The position numbers and the translations under genes were made by a program. From Bombardia bombarda (Eukaryota > Ascomycota > Sordariomycetes > Sordariales > Lasiosphaeriaceae), in NCBI GenBank assembly GCA_030512295.1, contig JAULSR010000002.1:1860001-1924000 (forward strand): 64,000 nucleotides of DNA. Reading direction: 5' to 3'. The first letter of the stretch is position 1. Each line of letters begins with the position of its first letter. The notes beneath the pieces are model-generated. The model was not told where the DNA came from. It did no database searches and saw only the letters and a program-made list of their open reading frames with translations. Below are positions 47,644 to 58,507 of the stretch, one piece after another.

Positions 47644-50600
47644 TTACAATGCCAACAAGGCAACCAACAAGACCGGGAAGCCAAGAGCAACCACGTTGCG
47701 GCCCGCACCGGCGGTGACAGGGAAGTCGGCCGGAGTGCTGCCCGTGGGCTTGGGGACGACACCGGTGCCGAGGACGACATTGCTGTAGAACGATGGTGCG
47801 ACAGTGCTCACAGCAGCGCCCTCGGGCTTAGCAACGGTGAAAGTGGTGAATTGAATGCTGGTGACGGACGTGGCCGAGGAAGCAACAGCAGCAGCACTGG
47901 GGACGGAACCGGAACCGGACCCGGAACCGCCAGCGCTGGGGACAGCGCTGGGAACAGCGCCGGAGCCCGAACCAGAGCCGGCTGTGGGAACGCCAGCAGG
48001 CGAACCCTTGATGGTTGCGCCAGAGGGAACAACAGCCGGCGAGCCAGCGGGAGCAGTGGGTACCGAGACATCAGTCACGGGGCAGACAGTCACACTGATG
48101 GCAATAGTCTCGGTCGTGACTTGGCCGAGCTTGGCGGGGCAGTTGGTAACGGTAGGGGCACAGCTGGTGATGGTATAGGTCGTCGTGGCGTACACTGTCG
48201 AGGTTGTCACGGGGAAGACTGTTGTCGATACGGCGAAGGTCTCGGTGGTCACTTGGCCCTTGCCGGGGCAGTTTGTCACAGTAGGCGCACAGCTGATGAT
48301 GGTACGCGTAGTGGTGGCATAAACTGTCGAGGTCGAGAGGCTGGTTGACTCACTGCCAGAGGCAGAGGCGGAAGCAGAGGCGCCAGCAGAAGCAGACTCA
48401 GAAGCAGATCCAGACGCAGATGCGCTAGCGGAAGCAGATCCAGACTCAGTCGCAGAGGCACTCTCAGTAGCAGACTCGGTAGCAGAAGCAGTCTCAGTAG
48501 CGGAGGCAGTCTCGGTAGCAGAGGCGCTCTCGGTGGCAGAGGCGCTTTCAGTGGCAGACTCAGTAGCAGAAGCAGACTCAGTAGCAGAAGCAGACTCGGT
48601 GGCAGAGGCGCTCTCAGTGGCGGACTCGGTAACGGAGGCAGTCTCAGTGGCAGACTCGGTAGCGGAGGCAGTCTCAGTGGCGGACTCAGTGGCAGAGGCA
48701 GTCTCAGTGGCAGACTCGGTAGCGGAGGCAGTCTCAGTGGCAGACTCAGTAGCAGACTCAGTGGCAGAGGCAGTCTCGGTGGCAGAGGCGCTCTCAGTGG
48801 CGGACTCAGTAACGGAGGCAGTCTCAGTGGCGGACTCAGTAGCAGACTCAGTGGCAGAGGCAGTCTCGGTGGCAGAGGCGCTCTCAGTGGCGGACTCAGT
48901 AACGGAGGCAGTCTCAGTGGCGGACTCAGTAGCAGACTCAGTGGCAGAGGCAGTCTCGGTGGCAGAAGCGCTATCAGTGGCTGTCGCCGTCGGGGCGTCT
49001 GTGGACGAAGGACCATCGGAGGTAGTGGTCTCATCATCATCACAATCATCATCATCGTCAGTGGCAGTGCTGGTGGCAGTCGAGGTGGGTGCAGTGGAAG
49101 TCACATCTGAAGACGATGTAATGGATGCTGTTACATCGGTGCTGGTGGCTGGGTCGACAGAGGTAGAGGTCTCGCCATCGGTTGAAGTGCTGGTGGCAGG
49201 ATCAACGGAAGTAGAAGTCTCGCCATCGGTCGAAGTGCTGGTGGCAGGATCAACAGAGGTGGAAGTCTCGCCATCGGTGGAGGTGCTGGTGGCAGGGTCA
49301 ACAGTGGAAGTCTCATCGTCATCACAATCATCGTCATCGGTAGCAGTCGAGGTGCTGGATGCGGAGCTTGAGGTAGCAGAGGTCACCGGTGCGGAAGTAA
49401 TTGTGGGATCCGACGTCGAGGTTTCAGAGACAGTAGAAGTCTCAGATGCCGAGGCCGAAGAATCGCTGGAGGTGGAGGTCTCTCCATCGGTCGAGGTGCT
49501 GGTGGCTGGGTCGACAGAGGTGGAAGTCTCGCCATCGGTGGAGGTGCTGGTGGCAGGATCAACAGTGGTGGAAGTCTCATCGTCATCACAATCATCGTCA
49601 TCGGTAGCAGTCGAGATGCTGGATGCGGAGCTGGAGGTAGCAGAGGTCACAGGTGCGGAGGTAATTGTGGGATCCGACGTCGAGGTTTCAGAGACAGTGG
49701 AAGTCTCAGATGCCGAGGCCGAAGAATCGCTGGAGATAGAGGTCTCTCCATCGGTCGAGGTGCTGGTGGCCGGGTCAACAGATGTAGAAGTCTCCCCGTC
49801 GGTGGAGGTGCTGGTGGCAGGATCAACGGTGGTGGAAGTCTCGCCATCGGTGGAGGTGCTGGTGGCCGGGTCAACAGTGGTCTCGGAAAAAGTAAATGTC
49901 CACGCAGAGGTGGTAGAGTATGTCGAGCTGTCGCAGTCGGTATCAGTATCAGTCTCGGAGGCGCTCGTGGCCGACGTGGTAGGGCTGGCGGATGTAGGCG
50001 CGCTTGTGATATCCTCAGTTGAGCTGGCGGAGGTTGTAGCCTCAGCAGAGCTGGCCTCAGTAGTAGCCTCGGTGGAGCTAGCAGAGGTGGTGGGCTCAGT
50101 GGTAGCCTCAGTAGAGCTGGCAGAGGTTGTGGCCTCAGTGGTGGCTTCAGTAGTGCTAGCAGAGGTGGTGGCCTCAGTAGAGCTGGAAGCGCTGGTGCTG
50201 CTCGATACGCTCGTAGACGATGCGGAGACGCTGGTGCTGCTTGATACGCTCGTGGACGACGCGGAGGCGCTGGTGCTGGTTGATACGCTTGTGGACGGCA
50301 CGGAGGCGCTGGTGCTGGTGCTGGTGGTCAACGTCGAAGTGACATATCCAAGCTTCAGGCACAGCTTCTGTCCAGGTTGAAGGTCGCAAGCCGCATTCAG
50401 AGTGGGGTTGAGAGCTTTGAGCTGATCAACCGAGAGGTTGTTGTTGGTAGCAATAAGATAGCAATAATCACCACCCTGGACGATATATTCGCTGACGCAA
50501 GCAGTCGGGGATGCTGTCGGGGCCGATGTGGTGGTGGCAGACGTAGTGGTGGTCGTCTTGGGGGGATGAGCACATCGTGGAGATACTCAAAGTACGTCTT

Positions 50601-51556
50601 GCCACTTGCTGTCTTGTTGCTGGCAGTGTCCACGTCCCAGAGCATAAGGCCTCCGAAAGAAGCCTTGGTCTTGTAGGAGTTCAGCAGAGCAGCGGCCGCA
50701 GCAGGCTCCAGGTAGCCATTGCCAGAATCGGGGGAACCGGGGAGGCCAATGAAGAGCTTGGCATTCTTGCTGGCAGTGTTCTTGATATACGACTCCCAAG
50801 CGTTGTAGTTGAATCCAGCGGCATTGCTGGCCTGGCAGTCAGGGTTGTTGTAGAACTGGATGAAGAGGAAATCAAAGACAGCCTGGTTGATCATGGTCTT
50901 CATGTCAAAGTAAGGGTCGTTCTGGGGACACTGAGGAGCACCCGTGATGAGGTACTTGCCAGTCGTTTCAAGGGCAAACAGATCGCGGAGACGGTTGATT
51001 ACTTGCACATAGCCGGACTGGTCCGAGAAGTTCTTCTCGATGTCGAAATCAAAACCATCGAACTTGACAGTCTCGCCCCCAAAATCAAAGGGTCTCGGTC
51101 CAGTCCAGGTCGACTTAAGAGGGCCAAATGCACCCCACAGGAAGTTGGCAAACTCATTTCCCTTGGTGACGGTTGAAACGGTGTAGTCTGAGCCGGAAGT
51201 GGCGTTGAAGACACCACCGATGGAGAGAAGAACCTTCTTGCCCAAGCTCTGGCACGTCAAGATATCCGCGGCCATGGTGGTGCACTGGCTGAGAAGTTCC
51301 GAGTTCTTCTTGTTGGTCGGATTCTGGTAGACATTGGCCGCGCAGTGAGCAGCAAAGTTGGTGCCGGGGTAGCCGGCGCCGGACGGGTCCTTCTCGGGGA
51401 GCTGTTGACGAAGCCGACTGTCACGTACTCGAAGCCGGAGGAGGCGCAATAGGTGGCAAGATTCTTGGTCCCCGTCTGGCCGAAGTAGACGTTTACCGCG
51501 GGATCTGCCCATACCTGGGTGACGGCCAAAGCCGCAACAAGGAGTGTCTGATACAT
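47644..51556 (-). CDS. GPI-anchored GH18 chitinase with LysM and giant Ser/Thr stalk
   Basis: Secreted class III-type chitinase predicted to be anchored in the cell wall. The single exon reads as about 1,304 aa if two one-base deficits are allowed. Signal peptide: residues 1-17 (MYQTLLVAALAVTQVWA). GH18 domain: about 20-315, with DGFDFDIE giving the catalytic Glu near 174. After a Thr-rich linker, a LysM domain (about 350-400; YIVQGGDYCYLIATNNNLSV, ALNP) should bind chitin. Then come about 650 residues of Ser/Thr/Ala repeats, with acidic DDDD(C)DDDE punctuations. Two copies of a Cys-containing ISCAPTVTNCP module and a GPI signal follow (hydrophobic tail at the end). The breaks are at the G4 run 51396-51399 inside GH18 and the G6 run 50560-50565 before LysM. 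The long plus-strand open frame opposite the stalk is a shadow. Confidence 0.9.
48420..48972. repeat. Ser/Ala/Thr/Glu codon repeats in chitinase stalk
   Basis: Dense array of 12-, 18- and 24-bp units encoding ATES, ATETAS and SATESAS variants on the minus strand. It includes two near-identical 126-bp-scale segments around 48740-48960. Intragenic, length-variable. Confidence 0.85.
49304..49782. repeat. Two near-identical ~214-bp blocks in chitinase stalk
   Basis: A block starting at 49304 recurs at 49568, offset by 264 bp, with only about ten differences. Each encodes the acidic DDDDCDDDE cluster plus a Ser/Thr segment. The high nucleotide identity suggests a recent internal duplication. Confidence 0.85.
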
Positions 51557-54418
51557 TATGGAGGTCTAATATTAACAATAATCGCTCGTGTGTCTGGAAA
51601 GACGGTGGGTAGGCCGAGGCCGTAAAGAATGTGTGATGATACAAGATCAACGAAAGGACGCAAACAAGCGTTTGCACGGCTGAAGAGAGCACGCCGTCTG
51701 CTGGAGAGTTGAGTACGAGCGACAGACGTGAGGAGCAAGGAGAGAAGCCTTTGGGCCAGAAGTGGGCAATCCGACCTTTCATACTGCCCCGGATCTCGTT
51801 CGCATCTGGCATGGGTGTGTGCCAGCGGCCCAGCGCCCCATTTCCTGGATCCCGGATCCATCAAAGCCTCCTTACCTTGTATGGCCGAGAGTGGCGAGCG
51901 AGGGCTCAGGAACGAGCATGGGGGTGGGCCACGCGCTCAGGGGGTTCCCAGCAGCATCATCGTGAGCGGCTTCAACATGGGAAATTGCAGCCCAAAGCCA
52001 TTGGTCTGCCTGTTTCGTGATACACACTCTCTCTCGTTCACGCGCTCTCTCCCTGCTTCTGTCCTTTACTCCAAAAATCATCAGGAGAGATGCGGAGATT
52101 TCAGTCTGGACAATGCGACCGAAAGTCGTGAATGTGCACCTATTCTGGCAGCATTAGCAATGAGCAACCAAAACGCTGAGCCAACAGCCCTCTGTGCATA
52201 CGAATCCATACCAGAGAGGGGGGAGGGGGGCGCTTGGGGCCTTTGAAGCCTGTGACTCGCTCTCATGGTGAGCTACGGTGCCTGGCTAGCCCAGGAACGG
52301 TTGGCGTGCCCACTTCAAATACAACCCCATCATGGTCGGCGTCTCAAAGAGGATGTCTGTCCCTGTCAAGTCTGCAGGGCTCTTGGGACCTGGCGCGTGC
52401 ACGGTGCGCATGGCGCCAACAGTTCGCGGGCGAACCACTGACTTGCCGAAACCGCTGACTTGCAAGAGAAAAAGCGAAAGAAGGCAACAAAAGAACCCAA
52501 AAGTTTCGCAACCGCACCTTCCGCCCAGGGTTCCGCCTCAGCCACCGAATGTCTGGGCAGGGCCTTCACCCTATTCTTGACCTACCACAACCCCGGTCTG
52601 CTAGGGAATAAACGGCCCGGGAGATTCGAAGATGCAAAGAATCCACTCCTGGTCTCATTACCAGAATCCTTCGCCCGTGTTCACGTACCGGGTTGCATCG
52701 CAGGCTCGCAGCCGTAGAGCCATTGTTAGTTGTTTTTCGTCAAATCGCCAACTCGCCATGCTTTTCTGGGGACTTGTTACCGTCTTGTTGCCGGGAAGTT
52801 AATGGCTCCACGTCATTCCGCCAGCCATGTTCCAAATTTTCTACATGTCAATCTTCATCTCCTTGTCAAGTGACACTGACGAACTGTCACGTCAAGCTGT
52901 CATGTCGCGGGTTGCAGAGGAGGCTACAGCCAATCCAGGCCAGTCCCGACCTGATGGCGAGCCGGCCCGTGTTGGAATGAGCTTATCTCAACTCACCATA
53001 GAACTAGTATCTGTACCATGTGTTCCACTTTGCATTGTGCATCTCAGCAACGGCTTTTTGATCTGACTTCAAAATGCAGGGTACAGACGCGCCGTTTACC
53101 ACCCGCATACTAGGTGGTGTAGCTTGCCGATCTAGCCAGCGCCTCTTCCGAAACTAAATCTACCTCTGCAGGACACACTCGATGGTGGCTTAAGCACTAG
53201 GTCTAACGTGTTTATCCTACCTATCTACGAATTGCTTTAGGTCAAATTTGTCCATTTCAGCTTTTCGCCATTCAACTGGAAGCTTGCTTTACGTTTTGTA
53301 CCCTCATGTCTATATCTATCCTTGCAGTGGTATACTGGTCTAGTGAACCTGTTGATACCTGTGATCCTGATTTGACTAGATCTTTCTCTGCATCCGAACC
53401 ATGCGCATTTTATCATGACCACAAAAAATTAGTAACCCCTTTTTTTAGATGCCTCAAAGCCGCTGGCCAGGATAAATGTCGCGTAATCGCTTACCGCCTC
53501 CTGAAAGAGACGCCGACGCTGGCGACGACCCAGCAACGCCTCTGGCTTACATGTTTTGTAATTTCAGGCTCGTATAAAAAAAAATTTATTGTTGTTCTCA
53601 GAAGCCTTATTCACTTTTGGGTCACGACTATTGTTCCTTTTGGTGCCACGTTTCAATACTGGTCTCATTACATTCGCCGCTGGGGATTTTCATTAGTTCC
53701 AGAGGTAAAATAACGACCAAGTTGCGTACTTGTTATATCACTTACAAACTAGAATGAGTTCGACTTTTAACTTGAATCATGCAAGTTCACATAAGTCGAC
53801 AAATCAAAGAACACTGAACAGAAATATCCCATTCAGGGCTTTACGACATGGTGCTATTGGAACCCCATTGACAAGGGGAGAATAACATTCAAGTCAAGCG
53901 CACTATTGGGTGACTATCATCCAACCTTGGTCACAAATATATTTCGTTACGTACTTGGATCACTGTGAGAAGCGTGGTTGATTGACAGACGCTTTGATAC
54001 GTTCAATGACCACACATGTAAATCTCATGGAGAAAAATATCACAATCCGCTGAATATTAACATGTTCACAAAACCATCGAGAGCAAAAGTCAAGCTGACT
54101 TAATGATTTCATACGATGTGATAAAATGCGCATGCTACCTATATTAATGAATATTCTATGCCATAAGACACCCACCACCACAACATGCCTGGCATCAAAT
54201 CGTCCTTTTCCCCAAAGGCCATGTTCATGTCCACTGCCTGACAATATGCACTAAAAAAGAGACACAAGCAAAACAAAAGGAAGGAGTACCTCGATGATAA
54301 AATACGAAGCCTTGAACAACGACCTATCGTTAACACCAGATCCCATGTCCCGTTTTCGTAATGAAAGTCCGAACTCGTGTGTTGATAGTAAGTGTGCGAG
54401 TTCCATATCGCAATCCAC
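51557..54418. other. Intergenic region between two cell-surface genes
   Basis: About 2.9 kb. The left part is the chitinase promoter. From about 52,700 the sequence becomes more AT-rich. A 135-aa open frame at 53306-53713 (+) has no recognisable feature, and I do not annotate it as a gene. The right end is probably the 3' untranslated region of the CFEM-like gene. Confidence 0.4.
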
Positions 54419-55306
54419 TCAGAGCAGTCCCGCCACAGCCACCACACCGCCAAGCAAGGCGCCCACAACCTTGACGGCGAGTCCCTCGCCACCGCCAGCA
54501 GCAGCACCAGCGGCATTATTCGAGTTCGAAGCGGGGTTGGTCGCCGCAGCCGCAATGATGGACGTGCTGGTGATATCGCCGCTAACAGCCTGCGCAACAG
54601 CAGCCAAGCCGATCGAAGTCGACGTCACCGTCGACGCACCGCTCGTCTGCGTGATCACCTGCGTGACCGTCTGCGTCTGTGTCGTCCACGTCCAGCCGTG
54701 GCCCCAGGCGCCCCAAGGAGAACCCCCAGCGGCACCGCCGGGTCCCCACCCACCAGGGCCACCCGCCCACGGGTTACCGTTCCACTCGCAGCCAGTCACG
54801 GTGTATGCGCCACCGCTCCAGGTGCGAGTGGCACCGGCGCCGTTGATGCCCCACGGGCCAGGGCCGCCGCCATTGCCGAAGCGGCCGCTGTAGCTGGCGG
54901 TGAAGCCATCCCAGGAGCCGGTGAAGCCGGGCGCCGAGACGGTGTAGACGCCTGTGCTGCCGACGCTGCTGCACGAGGACCACTGCGAGCACAGGGAGGA
55001 TGAGAGGGAGCTGTACGAGGTCAGGGCGGTGGGCGAGGCCGAACAAGCGGAGCTGAGACAGCTGGCTACCGAGGGGGCCTGGGTGGCGCCGCAGTACTCG
55101 GTGGGCGAGGGCCAGGCGCTGGATGAGGACCAGTATGACGAGAAGCAGTCTTGCTGGAACGGGTGTTAGTTTGAGAGAATGGTTAAACGGTTGGTTGTTG
55201 GGAACGAAGGGGTACTTACAGCGCAGTCAGGGGCTCCTCCCCACCAGGGGCCGTTGGCGAGCGCCACGGGTGCCAGAAGGGCTGCTGAGAGAGCCACAAT
55301 CTTCAT
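54419..55306 (-). CDS. CFEM-like GPI-anchored surface protein
   Basis: Secreted protein of 273 aa. Exon 1 (55220-55306) encodes the signal peptide (MKIVALSAALLAPVALA). A 66-nt intron (GTAAGT donor, AACTAAC branch, TTCCAG acceptor) leads to exon 2 (54419-55153). The N-terminal half has the start of a CFEM pattern, with P-x-C-A-x2-C at APDCAQDC followed by further Cys to a total of eight. The spacing is looser than in the classical CFEM domain and the usual Asp is not evident, so CFEM-like is an inference. A Gly/Trp/Pro-rich middle with an aromatic 'GAWGHGWTW' segment is followed by a Thr/Ser region. The hydrophobic C-terminus after Asn/Ala-rich residues fits a GPI signal. It may contribute to surface adhesion or haem/iron capture as CFEM proteins do, but neither is shown here. 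Confidence 0.75.
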
Positions 55307-58300
55307 GGTGATGTTTGTATGTGTGCTTGTACTATTGTGTAATACAGAGCAAAAGGGGTGAGTAGAGAGGGGACTGAGGCTCTAATATAGGGTTGATCAC
55401 GAGACCTAGATGCAAGGGAATTCGATGTGAATGTCCAAGGGGTTATGAAGCTGGTGGGATGGCATGAGAATTCAGGTCCTTCTTGTATTGGAGCATATAT
55501 AGGTATATATATATAGGTATATATATATATATGTATATATAAGAAAAGAGTATGACATGGCTGGCCACTTACCGGGTGCCTGCCTGCTCCGATCTTCCGT
55601 GAGAAAGGAGGCTAGCTCACGTCTAGTCCTTGCGCCAAATACTAGCCCCCTCCCCCAAACCCGAGGGCGGGGGACGAGAGGGCCAAGGGCAAGGGCGGCG
55701 AGGATGAGCATGGCTAACATGGCTCCCCGCCCGTCGTGAACACACCGGCAGTGGAGGGGGCTGACGATCGATTGGCCGCCCTGGGCCGTGTGCCGTGTGG
55801 TGGGTGCGCTGGGTGTTTGCTGCCGCGCGGCCTTGCATCATCCAGAGCTCGATTCTGCCCAGCAGCGACTGCGACTGCGCTAGCCGGTCGGTGGTACAAA
55901 GACAGCTGGGGCGGATGATCCCAGAAGAAGATCAAAAACCGTCGTCTGTTAAAGGAACGGTGTGCGTTGACGGGGCTGGCGATCCGGCAGGAAATGGGAG
56001 TCAAGGGTGCACATGTAGGTTTGCGTGCATAGCAATCCGAAACACCGAATAGATGATGGGACTGACTGCCCAAGGCTCCCCCCACCTGTGCACTCACTGC
56101 CCACCTACCTTAGGTAGCTCAGCCTAGATACCTCAAGTTTTGTCTTTACTCAAGCCTGTACCCCTCGGGACCGAGCGAGGGAGAGGGGCATCCAGCGTCC
56201 CGTGATCGGTATCCCGTACTGGCCATAGGTTGGGCATTACACCAGAAAAGAAGGCAGGGCGGGGCAGGGCAAGACATCCTCTGTCTGTGTTACGCAGGGC
56301 TGGGCATGCTTGCGTGGTTGTGTGGTGGGTGCTTCTATTGCTGGTTGCTACTGTTGATGAAAATACCATGGAAGTTCGGATAGGATGGACGGGCGGTGGT
56401 CGGATGCTGTAGCGTCTAAGTTGGGCTTGGGGAATGTCCGGTGCACCAACCACAGCCCAGAATTCCACTTCAGCTTATCCACTTTTCACTGTTATTTTTT
56501 GGGTTCGGGCCCGTCTCGACAAGTTGAGCGGCGTCATCAGCCATGACCTCAGTCGTTTGATCTAGCACTAGCACAGGACGGTGCAGGAACCTGGACCCCA
56601 CTGCTTGACCGCTGGATTTAGCAGCGAGCAAGCGTTCTCCCTCCGGTTCTCCTACTGTCGTTTTATTTTGCGAAATGACGTCTGCGATACCGCCCAATTG
56701 ACCAAGATATTTAGCATTAATCTTTTGTACAGATTAGGTAGGGCTGAATGATCTCCAGCGGGTGGTTCAAGGATTGTTGCCCTGTCCCTAATGGGGAATA
56801 AAAGATTGCTAAACATTCCCTATTTCGTCCAATCGCAGCCTGCAGAGATTAGATCCCGTCGTAACATTGGCCTGAAATTCTTGGAGCTGCATTAGTGCCG
56901 ACAACGAGCATTCTCGTCTGACCTGACTGTGTACGCATTCGGGAGTACGGATGTTCTCTTGCCATCCAATGACCCTACTTGCATTGATCTTCCACTACCT
57001 GGACAACTAGTGTGGGACTTACAAAGGTTGTTTGTTATGGGACCGTTCCTTTTCCAAACGGCGTGCTAATACCGTCGAGCGATGTTTATGACTCTTGAGT
57101 GAATGCGATATCAATGTTCCTGGAAACAACTGGACTATATGGGCCCAACCTAAGTTTGGACAAGATGACCAACCGCTGAAGAAAAACCCCACACATCTGG
57201 GACAGACGTTTCCCATGCAGTATATTGCCTTCAAAATCCCATAGGATCTGTTGCTAGGTATTCGTACTTGGGTGATTGCAAGGAAAGGAGCGAGTGAGCA
57301 TGAGGCGAGTGCGAATCCGAATGAGAGTGACTTCGAACGAGGGGGGGAGTGAGACAACATGAAGGTGATGACGACGACGACGACACCGACAACAATGTCG
57401 ACCTTGTATCCCGATTTCCAGTTCACCCCGTCCCTTGACAAAGCCCACGAGGCTCAGCTCTCTCCGATCTTAATAATAGTGACTGCGCGAGAGCCTTGTC
57501 CTGCATGCGCCTCGCCACAAAATGTACTATTTTCCACCGCCAAGTACCACACTGCCCTGCGCAGCAGCGGTCAATATACCAAGCCGATGCCCGTTACCCC
57601 CCCTAGTGCAACAAGAGGTTCTAGAACTAGATACTTCACACGAGCCGAGCTGTTCCCATTTTCATGTTTCATCCTGAGATGTGAGCTCAGGCCTTGCATC
57701 ATGTCAATCATCGACGACATACACCAAGGCACGCTATACGCTAGACGTCAGACATCATGCATCAGACAGAGACGCAGCGTGCTGGCGGAATGATGTGGTT
57801 TTCATCACCGGACGACACTTCTTTCTTTCACTGACCAAATTCACTCCAGCACCACAGACATATTATCTTGGCAGCGTGTAAAAACACTCCTGCCACAGTA
57901 TCACTTCCGCCGAAACTTTTTATTACTATAATCGACATGAAAGAAACTACTTCCAGTTACAGACAACAGTCAACAAACCCCCCTTCCTTTACACCCTCCT
58001 GGGTGTCCACTCCAGTATTCAGGAATGTCAAGTGAATAACTACCATACCACCTCCCAGGCCACCAATGATCAAGGGCCTCGCTATTTCCCCCATCTAAAA
58101 ATCCATCCCCTAGCCCCCATCCATATCCCATCATCCGCAAAAAGACAAAAAACGAAAAGCAAAAACAAGAAAGCTCCAGGCATATTCTCTCTAAACGGTA
58201 AAGCGGGGATGGGGTGGATGTGAGTGTGTGTGTGTGTGTGTGTGTACGCACCCCTAATAGTTAACAAGACAATAAAAACAAGAGTGAGAAAGAAAAACCA

Positions 58301-58507
58301 AAGGAGGAAGAGAAAGAGAAACATTAATTCTCCTGTGATCGTCTCATCACATTCGTCCATCCCATACATCCATCCGACAGCATACCATCGTCATAAAAGC
58401 TCAAACTCTCTTCGTGCATGCGCCGACTTTCCCAGCCACCAAGGCCCTCTCGCGCTTCCCGATATCACGGGGGGCGCGGTTTTGGCTGCTACTTGCCGGT
58501 GCTGCCC
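55307..58507. other. Gene-poor stretch between CFEM-like gene and Dbf2
   Basis: About 3.2 kb. The left side is the promoter of the CFEM-like gene, with a TA-rich microsatellite at about 55494-55540. TAGGTA-type motifs occur at 56105-56135. GT11 lies at 58224-58245 near the 3' side of Dbf2. Open frames up to 144 aa exist but show no domain or splice support. Confidence 0.4.
58224..58245. repeat. (GT)11 microsatellite
   Basis: A perfect dinucleotide run 3' of the Dbf2 kinase, probably in or near its untranslated region. Confidence 0.9.

Noticed and set aside
48533..50380. 615-aa open frame on the plus strand
   Set aside because: It lies exactly opposite the chitinase stalk, has only valine/serine/glutamate repeats and results from the repeat units avoiding stops on both strands.
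53306..53713. 135-aa plus-strand open frame
   Set aside because: No recognisable domain, signal or splice context; AT-rich surroundings. It is kept only as a note in the intergenic entry.
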